DNA of 21,961 nt from assembly GCA_016927125.1 (NCBI GenBank), contig JAFGNG010000198.1, forward strand, positions 1 through 21,961. The letters are read 5' to 3'. Both the position numbers and the translations under genes were made by a program. Under the pieces are notes generated by a model, which saw only the letters and a list, made by a program, of their open reading frames with translations, did no database searches and was not told the DNA's origin. The number at the start of each line of letters is the position of its first letter. Position 1 is the stretch's first letter. Below, in pieces: positions 1-7,795 of the stretch. Source of the DNA: Planctomycetota bacterium (lineage in GTDB: Bacteria > Planctomycetota > SZUA-567 > JAFGNG01).

Positions 1-1
1 G

Positions 2-2134
2 GACGGCCTGTTCTATTCCGCCACCACGCCCACGCCGTTACGCCCGGGCTGCTGGAACCCGGTGGAGGTGGATCTCTCCAAGGACAGTATCGATCTTCTG
101 CCGGAAGGACATACCAGCCGCTGGAGCCTGCTGAGGCTCTGCACCATCCAGATGATTGGCTTCGCGGTCTGGAGCGACCAGCCCTTCCAGAGCGATAACG
201 ACAAGCCCGGCCAGCAGGTCTTGCTCGATGATATCACCACCTGGCCGCTCGACAGCGCCACCGTGCGCGCGCGCGAGAAATTTTCCATTACCAGCCTCCA
301 TGTAGATACCCCGGAAGTGCGGCAATACGATCCTTTCGAGTTGAGCTGCTGGGTCAACCGCCCGGTGATCAATCCCTTCGACCAGGAGCATATCCGGATC
401 GACGCGCAGATCACCCCTCCCGATGGCGGGGATGTAATTACGGTCCCATTATTCTATTACCAAGACTTCTTGCGGCATCAAGAACCCCCGGCGGACCGCT
501 ACACTGCCGCGGGGCCGGGGATCTTCAAGCTGCGCTTCACACCCCGGCAGAGCGGGACTTACCATTATCGCCTCACGGCAAATTATACCTCCCTGGATGA
601 AATGCCGGGAGTTGAGGAGGAATACGAGAGCCGCGATTATTCCTTCGAGGTAACTGCTGGAGACCAGCCCGGATTTATCCGCAGATCCAAGGTCGATCCC
701 CTCTATTTTGAATATGAAAATGGCAGCTTTTATTTTCCCGTAGGGCATAACTTCCGCTCGCCTAATGACCTTCGCGATTGGGAGATGATCCTGAAGAAAA
801 AGACGGCTCCACCGGAGGACCGGGGTTTGAATATCTATGAGGATTACCTGCCGAAGATGGCTGCCGCGGGTGAGGATCTCATTGAAGTCTGGATGTCATC
901 CTGGTGGCTGGGCCTGGAATGGAATCCGCGCTGGAAGGGTTATCACGGAATAGGTTTTTATAACCAGGAAAATGCATGGAAGCTCGATGCACTGATTGCC
1001 CTGTGTGAGAAGTATGGAATCAAGGTTCAAATTGTGATCGATAATCACGGCAAGGCCTCTATGAAGCCGCAGTATGATTACGAGTGGTACCTGTCCCCAT
1101 ATAATATCACCCAACAGGACTCCAAGCTGGGTAACAACGGCTTTTTAAGAAGTCCGGAACAACTCTTCGATCTTAAGCAAAACCCGCGGGTCCGGAAGCA
1201 TTACCGCAACAAGCTCCGTTACATTGCCGCGCGCTGGGGGTTTTCAACCACGATCTTTTCCTTTGAGATGTGGAGTGAGCTCGATCTCATTGGCCAACCC
1301 AAGAACCGCCACCGCAATGTCTACGCCCATCAGAACGTCCGCGACTGGCACCAGGAAATGATTGATTACCTTAACCGGATGGATCACGGCAGGCATGTCG
1401 TTACCACGCATTACTCCGGTAAATACCACTATGTGGATCGAGCTATGGTCAGGCTGCCGGAGATTGATTTTATTGCTTGCGATGGGTACCGGGATGCCAA
1501 TGAATCCCTGATTGATCTGTTGCTGCAAACCGATAATTTCGCCCGGGACTTTAAAAAGCCATACCTGATTACTGAATTCGGCGGCAAGTGGAATGCTGCC
1601 GAACCGAATATCCTGGAGGGTGACCTGCATGCCGGATTATGGGTCAGTTGGATGAGCCAGGCCGCGGGCACCCCGCTTTTCTGGTGGTTTGAGCATATTG
1701 AGCGCGCCGACCTCTATCATCATTATAATGCCTTCGCGAAGTTTATCGAAGGCGAGGACAAGCGCCGAGGCGAAGAACAAAAGCCTCTGGTTTCTTGCAA
1801 AGCAAATATAATGTCCTCCTTGGGAGCATCCCCCGCCCAGTTAAGAAGCCTGGGGATAAGTGACGGCTCCATTACCTACCTGTGGATTTATGATCTCAGA
1901 AGGTTATACCTGGAACCATCCAACAGCCCGCATGCCAAACATGCCGGCTTCAAAGTTACTATACCAAAATTGGAAGAAGGCAAGTATGCGGTGGAACTCT
2001 GGGACACTTCGCAAGGGGAACTGGTCAGTGAGCTTAACTTGGCGACAATTGATCATAATCTCACCTTTAACCTGCCGGAATTCAGTACCGACATTGCGGT
2101 TAAAGTTAAGCCTTATCAACTACCAGAAAAATGA
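2..2134 (+). CDS. Large glycoside hydrolase, DUF5060-type N-domain plus TIM barrel (5' partial)
   Basis: The reading frame is open to the left edge, so the true start lies outside; residue numbers below count from the codon at 62. Visible layout: the end of a probable carbohydrate-binding jelly roll (ending LDDITTW near residue 60), a beta-sandwich resembling DUF5060 (about 70-200), a (beta/alpha)8 barrel beginning around DPLYFEYENGSFYFPVGHN (about 215-560), and a C-terminal beta domain (about 580-690). Two glutamates fit clan GH-A catalysis: E406 in FEMWSELD as acid/base and E505 in YLITEFGG as nucleophile. I infer a retaining glycosidase, probably secreted, acting on a plant, algal or mucin polysaccharide. 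The exact GH family and substrate cannot be told from the sequence. An alternative is a catalytically altered relative with a binding role. Confidence 0.8.
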   Translation, partial: DGLFYSATTPTPLRPGCWNPVEVDLSKDSIDLLPEGHTSRWSLLRLCTIQMIGFAVWSDQPFQSDNDKPGQQVLLDDITTWPLDSATVRAREKFSITSLHVDTPEVRQYDPFELSCWVNRPVINPFDQEHIRIDAQITPPDGGDVITVPLFYYQDFLRHQEPPADRYTAAGPGIFKLRFTPRQSGTYHYRLTANYTSLDEMPGVEEEYESRDYSFEVTAGDQPGFIRRSKVDPLYFEYENGSFYFPVGHNFRSPNDLRDWEMILKKKTAPPEDRGLNIYEDYLPKMAAAGEDLIEVWMSSWWLGLEWNPRWKGYHGIGFYNQENAWKLDALIALCEKYGIKVQIVIDNHGKASMKPQYDYEWYLSPYNITQQDSKLGNNGFLRSPEQLFDLKQNPRVRKHYRNKLRYIAARWGFSTTIFSFEMWSELDLIGQPKNRHRNVYAHQNVRDWHQEMIDYLNRMDHGRHVVTTHYSGKYHYVDRAMVRLPEIDFIACDGYRDANESLIDLLLQTDNFARDFKKPYLITEFGGKWNAAEPNILEGDLHAGLWVSWMSQAAGTPLFWWFEHIERADLYHHYNAFAKFIEGEDKRRGEEQKPLVSCKANIMSSLGASPAQLRSLGISDGSITYLWIYDLRRLYLEPSNSPHAKHAGFKVTIPKLEEGKYAVELWDTSQGELVSELNLATIDHNLTFNLPEFSTDIAVKVKPYQLPEK

Positions 2135-2437
2135 ATCTTTTAACCAGCTTCTCAAGCTGCTGGTAATATTCCTGCTATTGCACTACTAATCATTTCAATT
2201 ACACCCTGATTTTAATCACCTTTTTTCATTGACTGCTATTTTTGATTTTGATATTTTTAAATCGAATTTTGTGATTAAAAGTTATTACCGGTATATTATT
2301 TATATCCAGTTTGTCGGGCAAATTTCAAATCCCCTTAGCTTTTATTATGGAACCAGTCGTTGGTTATCCTGCTGAGATATAGCGATAACTGAAGTTATCA
2401 AACAGAATGCAAATTAATAAGGTAAATAATCCCTGGC
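2135..2437. other. 303-bp AT-rich intergenic region
   Basis: No convincing gene or RNA lies here. Base composition is markedly more AT-rich than the flanking genes. It holds a weak hairpin just after the hydrolase stop (arms AGCTT 2146-2150 and AAGCT 2154-2158, with flanking ACC/GGT), which lacks a T-run and is at best a poor terminator. It also holds one possible sigma70 promoter, listed separately. The rest shows nothing I can name. Confidence 0.5.
2229..2257 (+). promoter_or_regulatory. Possible sigma70 promoter for the response regulator
   Basis: TTGACT (2229-2234), a 17-nt spacer and TATTTT (2252-2257) match five of six and four of six consensus bases. It lies about 180 bp upstream of the response regulator start, implying a long leader. 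The surrounding AT-richness raises the chance of a random match. Confidence 0.35.
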
Positions 2438-3061
2438 ATGATTGATTATCCCAATACCCCCCGAGTCCTTCTGGTTGAAGACGACGAAGATATCCGCGAT
2501 TTCCTTAGCAACCTGCTCGAATCATACGGTTGTGAAACCGCCCTGGCAGCTTCCCGCCAGGAGGTTGAGACTGTTCTTGAAGACAGCCCGATTGACCTCG
2601 TGCTGCTCGATATCATGCTGCCCAACCTTGACGGCAGGGATCTGGCGGGTGAATTCCGGGAACGGGGCTTTACCTTCCCGATCTATTTCATGACCGGCAT
2701 GCGCTCGCTTATCGGTGCTGACGATTTGGAGAATGTTAATGGAATCCTCTACAAGCCATTTACCCTGGTAGAGCTGCGCAACCTCATCGACCGGAACCTG
2801 ATAAATACGGTTAAGACCAATGGCAGCAGGAAGAAACAGAGGATCCTTGAGCTGATGACCGCGGTCGCCACCCAGCGCGAGGCTATGCGGCGGCAGAAAG
2901 AACGCTTGGAAAAGTTAGTTGCTGCCGATAAGGGGAGCAGCCCCGAACAGAATCTTACCACCCTGAGCGAGCTCAGTATCCAGCATGGCGAAAACCTTGA
3001 GATCCTCTCTAATCTCCTTAAAGAGATGGAGGAACTCCTGCAACAACAGCAGGAAGATTAG
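2438..3061 (+). CDS. Response regulator: receiver domain with a coiled-coil tail, no output domain
   Basis: Residues 1-125 form a CheY-like receiver: acidic pair D15/D16 in VLLVEDDED, phosphoacceptor D58 in LVLLDIMLP, T86 in YFMTG, and K106 in LYKPF, so all phosphotransfer residues are present. Residues 130-207 are charged, heptad-like and end in a Gln-rich tip (QQQQED), predicting a coiled coil rather than a DNA-binding or enzymatic output. It probably works through protein-protein contact after phosphorylation by a histidine kinase not encoded here. The ribosome site is weak (AAGG at 2419-2422, about 15 nt away). The gene is convergent with the beta-helix gene, only 4 bp apart. Receiver assignment is certain; partner and pathway are unknown. 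Confidence 0.9.
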   Translation: MIDYPNTPRVLLVEDDEDIRDFLSNLLESYGCETALAASRQEVETVLEDSPIDLVLLDIMLPNLDGRDLAGEFRERGFTFPIYFMTGMRSLIGADDLENVNGILYKPFTLVELRNLIDRNLINTVKTNGSRKKQRILELMTAVATQREAMRRQKERLEKLVAADKGSSPEQNLTTLSELSIQHGENLEILSNLLKEMEELLQQQQED

Positions 3062-3065
3062 CCTG

Positions 3066-4769
3066 CTACTTTGAGGGGCAAAGATTCTCCTCCAGGCTCT
3101 TAGCCGTGTCAACCTCCACAACTTCACCGACATTCCCGCTGACCACGCTCTCCCGGCTTTCCCAGAGGATGCCGCCGTTACCATTCCCCACACAGACATT
3201 ATTGCTAACCACGTTCTGCTCTGATTCCGGTCCGCCGAGGAAGATTCCCCAAAGCTGGGTTTTAACCCCGCCGGCAAGTGCTCCATCCGCAACCTTGTAG
3301 TCATGCTGCAAGGGTTCTTTTAAGGTGATCTCATAAGGCTTTTGCCAGGCGGTTTCCCTGACACTGGCTACCTCGTTGCTTTCCCGGTTATGGGCATCAG
3401 AAATCTGGATTGCCTGCCCGGCAAATAAAACCTTTTGACCGGTGCCGTTGCCGGCGCTGCCGCCAATTGTATAGATCACCTTGCTCCCGGCAGTGGCGTC
3501 TTCAGATAATGCGCGCGAATAATTATCCTGGTCGTCCATGCAGCGGTTATCAGTAATGACACAACGTTTGCTGTTAAAGAGGGAGATTCCCGCCGGGGAT
3601 TGATGCGGGCCAACCTTGTAATTCCGGGCCTGGTGGTTATTGCGCAGGAGGTTGCCGGTAATGATAAAATCATACGCGCCTTCCGGTCCCTGCCCGCTGG
3701 CAATGCCCGCGTCAGTATTATTATAAATCAGATTGTTGCTGATAATAGAATACCCATCCGCGGTAGTATCCCGCTTGGGGTCGCCTATGCCCAGGGCTTT
3801 GATGCCCTGCCCATTCTCAAAAATATGGTTGCCGCTTACGAGGATACCGAAGTTGCCATAGCAAAAAGAAATCCCGGCCATTTTATTGCGGTAGATTTTG
3901 TTATTAATGAATTTCGACCAGGGCGAACCCCCGATGTGGATACCGTCCATGGAGCAGTTATAGACTTCGCTGTCTATGATTTCCATACCGGTGGAGGTAT
4001 TTATGCTGACGCCCATGGCGGTATCGTGTACCCAGCAGCTTTTAATCTTGGTGGCATGGCAGGGATACAACGCGCCGCAGAGCAGCGCCGGGTAAGAATA
4101 TTTTCCTGTTTTGACTTCATCCGTCATCTGTTCGGCGAAGCTGCCATCAATATCCAAGTCACGGATGGTGCAATCCGGCGCGGTGATGATCATCACAAAC
4201 ATATGCATCATGCTGGCCTCGCCCTCCACTGACAAGGGTTGATAAAGGGTGGGATGATATTGGCCGCGAGAGAGGATATAGATCTTGTTATCTTCAATCC
4301 TGGTGATTTCGTAGACCCTGCGATGCTCGGTATTCTTATTGCATCGGAAAGATACTGACAATCCGGGAGTAAGTTTTTCCACATCTTCCTTCCTGATAAC
4401 TACATACTCAGCGCCTTTTTCCGCGTCTTCAATTAGAGGGATCATAAAGGCAGGGGATTTTTTCAGCATTGACGATCGCCCTGCCCCCAGCAACGTTGTC
4501 CCCGGCTTCAGCTTCAGTTGCTGGCGGATAACATGGACTCCCTCAGGAACATAGACAGTACCACCGCCCTCGGGCAGGCTGTCGACAGCTTCTTGGATAC
4601 CGGCAGTCATGGAGTCGGCACTGTTAAAATCAGATGAAACCAGGAAAGCTCCCTTGGCTGTCAGAGGCTGCATTACGGGAGAATCATCAGCCGCATGAAC
4701 CGGGATGAGACACAAACACACCACTGGAAAAACCATAATCCCAAATAGACATTTTCCGCTGTTTCCCAT
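3066..4769 (-). CDS. Secreted right-handed parallel beta-helix protein (pectate lyase 3-like)
   Basis: I chose the ATG at 4769 (567 aa) because GGAGG sits 7 nt upstream; a 14-codon longer frame from 4811 has no comparable site and would bury the signal peptide. Residues 1-26 are a signal peptide (hydrophobic core, then PVHA before ADD). Residues about 35-105 resemble the pectate-lyase-3 entry module (GIQEAVDSLPEGGGTVYVPEG, TTLLGAGRSS). From about 190 to the end come repeated beta-helix coils rich in Asn ladders (DLDIDGS, SEVYNCSMDGIHIGG, NKIYRNKMAGIS, NLIYNNTDAGIAS, VVSNNVCVGNGNGG). Such folds are found in polysaccharide lyases, hydrolases and epimerases; I see no diagnostic catalytic set, so the substrate is open. 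It acts outside the cytoplasm, probably on a polysaccharide, like the hydrolase nearby. Confidence 0.85.
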   Translation of the reverse strand: MGNSGKCLFGIMVFPVVCLCLIPVHAADDSPVMQPLTAKGAFLVSSDFNSADSMTAGIQEAVDSLPEGGGTVYVPEGVHVIRQQLKLKPGTTLLGAGRSSMLKKSPAFMIPLIEDAEKGAEYVVIRKEDVEKLTPGLSVSFRCNKNTEHRRVYEITRIEDNKIYILSRGQYHPTLYQPLSVEGEASMMHMFVMIITAPDCTIRDLDIDGSFAEQMTDEVKTGKYSYPALLCGALYPCHATKIKSCWVHDTAMGVSINTSTGMEIIDSEVYNCSMDGIHIGGSPWSKFINNKIYRNKMAGISFCYGNFGILVSGNHIFENGQGIKALGIGDPKRDTTADGYSIISNNLIYNNTDAGIASGQGPEGAYDFIITGNLLRNNHQARNYKVGPHQSPAGISLFNSKRCVITDNRCMDDQDNYSRALSEDATAGSKVIYTIGGSAGNGTGQKVLFAGQAIQISDAHNRESNEVASVRETAWQKPYEITLKEPLQHDYKVADGALAGGVKTQLWGIFLGGPESEQNVVSNNVCVGNGNGGILWESRESVVSGNVGEVVEVDTAKSLEENLCPSK

Positions 4770-4914
4770 GTTTTGCCCTCCAATCCTTAAACCTGAGAGA
4801 AATATCATCAATTAACTGTTTGATCGTTACTCGTAAGGTATTATCCAGAGAACGGATTGTAATATAATTGGGTAATTTTAACAAGGTCAGGAAAAGATAA
4901 TGGGGCAAAATAGC

Positions 4915-4942
4915 TTGTACCGGGGAAAATCGCCGTTATAAT
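4915..4942 (+). promoter_or_regulatory. Sigma70-type promoter for asd
   Basis: TTGTAC (4915-4920), a 16-nt spacer and a perfect TATAAT (4937-4942), about 65 bp before the chosen asd start. Transcription would begin near 4949. The leader then has complementary CCGCC (4953-4957) and GGCGG (4970-4974), a small hairpin just before the upstream alternative ATG at 4975. The rest of the 4770-4914 gap shows nothing else I can name. Confidence 0.65.
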
Positions 4943-5007
4943 GCGCAAGGCCCCGCCGGATAAGGGGTTGGCGGATGGTTAAACAGGCTGTTTGTGGAGT
5001 TAAAGAG

Positions 5008-6039
5008 ATGGCTAAGAAGAAGAACAAGAAAAAACTCAATATCGCTGTGGTCGGCGTGACCGGCGTGGTGGGCGAAAGCATGCTGGAATGCCTGTTGAAA
5101 CGGCGCTTCCCTGTCGATGAACTGCGGGTGATGGCTTCGCACCGCTCCGCGGGCAAGAAGATCAAATGGGGCAACCGCAATCTAACTGTGATCGAAGCTT
5201 CTACCGATGCCTTCGCAGGTATTGATATTGCCTTGATGGCGGTCGAGAGCGACCAGTCCAAGCTCTTCAGCCCGGCGGCAGCCAAGGCCGGCGCGGTGGT
5301 GATCGACAACTCCAGCGCCTTCCGCATGGACCCAAAGTGCCCGCTGGTGGTGCCGGAGGTGAATCCCGAGGCGATCAGGAGAAGGCCGAAGGGCATTATT
5401 GCCAATCCCAACTGCTCGACCATTATTATGAATGTGCCGGTCTGGCCGCTGCACCAGGTCAATCCCATTAAGCGGATTGTTGTCTCCACCTACCAGGCTG
5501 CCAGCGGTGCCGGACGACCTGCCATGGAAGAGTTGGAAGAGGCTACCCGGGCCTGGGCGAAGGGCAAGAAGTTTACTCCCAAGGTCTTCCCTTACCACCT
5601 GGCGATGAACCTCTTCAGCCATAATTCCAAGATTGGCAAGGAAGGCTACAACACGGAAGAGATGAAGATGGTGTTGGAGACCCGTAAGATCTTTAAGGAT
5701 AGCAAGATCCGCGTGGCCGCGACCTGCGTGCGGGTACCGACCTTGCGCGCGCACTGCGAGTCTATCAACTTGGAATTCAGCAAGCCGATGCCGGAGAAGG
5801 AGGTTGTGAAGATCCTCCGTAAGGCCCCGGGCGTACAGATCCTGGACGACCGCGATAAGAACCGCTCACCGCAGCCGCTTGACGCGACCGGACAGGGCGA
5901 TGTCTTTGTCGGCCGGATCCGGCAGGATATCTCCCAGCCGAACAAGAAGGGCATTGAGATCTTCATTGCTGGCGACCAAATCCTGAAGGGCGCGGCACTC
6001 AATGCGGTCCAGATCGCGGAGTTGGTAGCGGCGCAGTAA
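5008..6039 (+). CDS. asd: Aspartate-semialdehyde dehydrogenase
   Basis: Converts L-aspartyl-4-phosphate to L-aspartate-4-semialdehyde with NADPH, the branch point to lysine/diaminopimelate, threonine and methionine. At 343 aa it is normal in length. The N-terminal Rossmann loop is GVTGVVG (16-22); the catalytic cysteine is C136 in NPNCSTI; Q163 (STYQAASGAG), R242 and H249 (RVPTLRAH) match the known active-site set. I chose the ATG at 5008 because GGAG lies 8 nt upstream and the Rossmann strand follows soon after; an in-frame ATG at 4975 would add 11 residues. The start is lysine-rich (MAKKKNKKK), unusual for this enzyme. It has its own promoter and terminator, so it is probably monocistronic. 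Confidence 0.96.
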   Translation: MAKKKNKKKLNIAVVGVTGVVGESMLECLLKRRFPVDELRVMASHRSAGKKIKWGNRNLTVIEASTDAFAGIDIALMAVESDQSKLFSPAAAKAGAVVIDNSSAFRMDPKCPLVVPEVNPEAIRRRPKGIIANPNCSTIIMNVPVWPLHQVNPIKRIVVSTYQAASGAGRPAMEELEEATRAWAKGKKFTPKVFPYHLAMNLFSHNSKIGKEGYNTEEMKMVLETRKIFKDSKIRVAATCVRVPTLRAHCESINLEFSKPMPEKEVVKILRKAPGVQILDDRDKNRSPQPLDATGQGDVFVGRIRQDISQPNKKGIEIFIAGDQILKGAALNAVQIAELVAAQ

Positions 6040-6065
6040 ATTACCTTTCTTTGAAGACAAAACTG

Positions 6066-6103
6066 ACAGGGCGTGGTTTATTTAATCTGCGCCCTGTTGT
6101 ATT
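6066..6103 (+). terminator. Rho-independent terminator after asd
   Basis: Perfect 8-bp GC-rich arms ACAGGGCG (6066-6073) and CGCCCTGT (6090-6097) with a 16-nt AT-rich loop, followed by TGTATTT. The T-tract is short and interrupted. It sits 27 bp after the asd stop and before the nadA promoter. Confidence 0.65.
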
Positions 6104-6114
6104 TGCCTCCAGCC

Positions 6115-6143
6115 TTGACAGCCGGTATGACACCGGATACCAT
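6115..6143 (+). promoter_or_regulatory. Sigma70 promoter of the nadA operon with an inverted repeat in the spacer
   Basis: Perfect TTGACA (6115-6120), an exact 17-nt spacer and TACCAT (6138-6143). Inside the spacer, CCGGT (6122-6126) and ACCGG (6132-6136) form an inverted repeat separated by 5 nt, a place where a repressor would block polymerase. The predicted start is near 6150, giving a leader of only about 34 nt. Confidence 0.7.
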
Positions 6144-6152
6144 GCCATTTTA

Positions 6153-6183
6153 GGGAGTTATAGCTCCCCTGCAGGAGAGAATT
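6153..6183 (+). promoter_or_regulatory. nadA leader with two competing hairpins around the ribosome site
   Basis: Hairpin A pairs GGGAGT (6153-6158) with GCTCCC (6163-6168) around a TATA loop and leaves the ribosome site AGGAG (6173-6177) free. Hairpin B pairs CTCC (6164-6167) with GGAG (6174-6177) and hides that site. The two share CTCC and cannot form together. This may be a minimal translational switch or simply leader structure; see findings. Confidence 0.4.
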
Positions 6184-7098
6184 ATGCCAAGTGAATTGAC
6201 TGACCGGATTAACCAGCTTAAAACCGAGCGCAAGGCAGTGATCCTGGCGCATAACTATACCCGGGGGGAGGTTCAGGATATCGCGGATTATGTAGGCGAT
6301 TCCCTAGGGTTGTCCCAAACCGCCGCCAGTACCGATGCCGAGGTAATTGTCTTTTGCGGCGTGCATTTCATGGCGGAAACGGCTGCCATCCTTTCTCCCG
6401 ACAAGCGCGTCATCATGCCGGATCATCATGCTGGCTGCCCGATGGCGGATATGGTAACGCCGCGCGAACTGGCGGAACTGAAGAAGCAGCACCCGGAGGC
6501 AATAGTAGTAACCTATGTCAATTCTACGGTTGAGATCAAGGCAATGACCGATCTCTGCTGCACCTCTGCCAACGCGGTTGAGGTGGTGCGGGCTATTCCA
6601 GATAATCAAGAGGTAATTTTCGTCCCGGACCGAAACCTTGGAAGCTACGTCGCCACCCAACTCGGCCGCAAGCTGATTCTCTGGAACGGCTTCTGCCCTA
6701 CGCACGAGCGCATCTTCCCCGAGCACGTGGAGCTTGAAAAGGAAAAACACCCGGAAGCACTCTTTGTCGCCCATCCGGAATGCCGTCCAGCCGTGCTGGA
6801 GATGGCGGACCATATCGCCAGCACCACCGGCATATTGCGTTACTGTCACGAAAACCCGGCCACGGAATTTATTATCGGCACGGAAATCGGCCTGCTCCAC
6901 CGGTTGAGGATAGAGAATCCCGGCAAGAAATTCTATCCTGCTAGCCCGGTTTCAGACTGCCCCAACATGAAGCTGATTACGCTGGAGAAGATTGCCTGGT
7001 GCCTGGAAGACCTTTCCGGTGAGATCAAGGTCCCGGAAGAGACCGCCCGGGCCGCACGACGTCCGATTGAACGGATGCTGGAGGTTACCGGTGCTTGA
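6184..7098 (+). CDS. nadA: Quinolinate synthase A
   Basis: Condenses iminoaspartate with dihydroxyacetone phosphate to quinolinate in de novo NAD synthesis, using an oxygen-sensitive [4Fe-4S] cluster. The three cluster cysteines are in place: C85 (HHAGCPMAD), C171 (NGFCPTH) and C259 (SDCPNMK). Other hallmarks are LAHNYTRGEVQDIADYVGDS near the start and the CCTSAN segment (125-130). At 304 aa it matches the single-domain form. AGGAG lies 6 nt before the ATG. nadB and nadC, frequent partners, are not in this window. It overlaps yggS by 8 bp and heads a four-gene operon. Confidence 0.97.
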   Translation: MPSELTDRINQLKTERKAVILAHNYTRGEVQDIADYVGDSLGLSQTAASTDAEVIVFCGVHFMAETAAILSPDKRVIMPDHHAGCPMADMVTPRELAELKKQHPEAIVVTYVNSTVEIKAMTDLCCTSANAVEVVRAIPDNQEVIFVPDRNLGSYVATQLGRKLILWNGFCPTHERIFPEHVELEKEKHPEALFVAHPECRPAVLEMADHIASTTGILRYCHENPATEFIIGTEIGLLHRLRIENPGKKFYPASPVSDCPNMKLITLEKIAWCLEDLSGEIKVPEETARAARRPIERMLEVTGA

Positions 7099-7795
7099 TC
7101 TGGATCGCCTTGAGGAAAATTATGAATACGTAACCGGCAAGATCGCTTCTGCCTGTCAGCAGGCAGGCCGCTCTCCAGATGAAGTACGGTTGCTGGCGGT
7201 TACCAAGACAGTTGGAACTGATTTAATTAATGCACTTTATGACCTTGGGCAGCGGGATTTTGGCGAAAACCGCACCCGGAGCGGCGTGCCAAAGGTCAAA
7301 GAACTTGCTGAATCTACACCTGACGCAAAATGGCACTTTATCGGGCATCTTCAGAGGAACAAGGTTAAGGACGCTCTCAGTACCTTTACCTGGATTCACA
7401 GCGTCGACTCCCCACGCCTGGCGCGGGAAATCCAGAAGGTTGCCAGCGCCAGGGGGATGGAGGTACAGGTTTTAATTGAAATCAAAACCAGTGAAGAAGA
7501 TGCCAAGCTCGGCGCTGATCCCGAAAGCTTGGCGGTATTACTCGATACTGTGCTGGCGTCTAAAAATTTGAATCTTCGCGGTTTGATGACTATGGCGCCT
7601 TTTTTTGAAGAGCCGGAAGCAACCCGGCCATACTTTGAAAAATTGAGGAACCTGCGCGAGCAATTGGGGAGTGAAAGAGGAATCTCGCTCCCGGAGCTCT
7701 CAATGGGGATGAGCAATGATTACCATATCGCAATTGCAGAAGGCGCTACTATTGTGCGCGTGGGTACCGCGCTCTTTAAAGGGGTGGAGTCATGA
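7091..7795 (+). CDS. yggS: YggS/PLPBP family pyridoxal-phosphate homeostasis protein
   Basis: A TIM-barrel protein that binds PLP without known enzymatic activity and buffers cellular PLP; loss elsewhere perturbs vitamin B6 and amino-acid pools. The PLP lysine is K39 in LLAVTKTV; other family motifs are FGENR, WHFIGHLQRNK, IHSVDS, GLMTMAP and LSMGMSNDYHIAI near the C-terminus. I chose GTG 7091 (234 aa): GGAGG (7080-7084) lies 6 nt upstream and the family N-terminus aligns there, so the frame open from 6992 is not the real start. It overlaps the end of nadA by 8 bp and the start of proC by 4 bp (ATGA), indicating translational coupling. Confidence 0.94.
   Translation: MLDLDRLEENYEYVTGKIASACQQAGRSPDEVRLLAVTKTVGTDLINALYDLGQRDFGENRTRSGVPKVKELAESTPDAKWHFIGHLQRNKVKDALSTFTWIHSVDSPRLAREIQKVASARGMEVQVLIEIKTSEEDAKLGADPESLAVLLDTVLASKNLNLRGLMTMAPFFEEPEATRPYFEKLRNLREQLGSERGISLPELSMGMSNDYHIAIAEGATIVRVGTALFKGVES

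Noticed and set aside
2135..2189. An open frame overlapping the end of the glycosidase and running into the gap (1860-2189)
   Set aside because: It is out of frame with the hydrolase for most of its length, has no ribosome site and no recognisable protein features.
3600..4232. A 210-codon plus-strand frame inside the beta-helix gene
   Set aside because: It is antisense to a gene with signal peptide, good ribosome site and repeat structure, and shows no domain of its own.
4770..4900. A minus-strand promoter for the beta-helix gene
   Set aside because: Several AT-rich hexamers resemble -10 boxes but none is paired with an acceptable -35 at proper spacing.
6992..7090. A longer N-terminus for YggS starting inside nadA
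   Set aside because: The extra 33 residues are an out-of-frame reading of the conserved nadA end; the GTG at 7091 has an ideal ribosome site and aligns with the family start.
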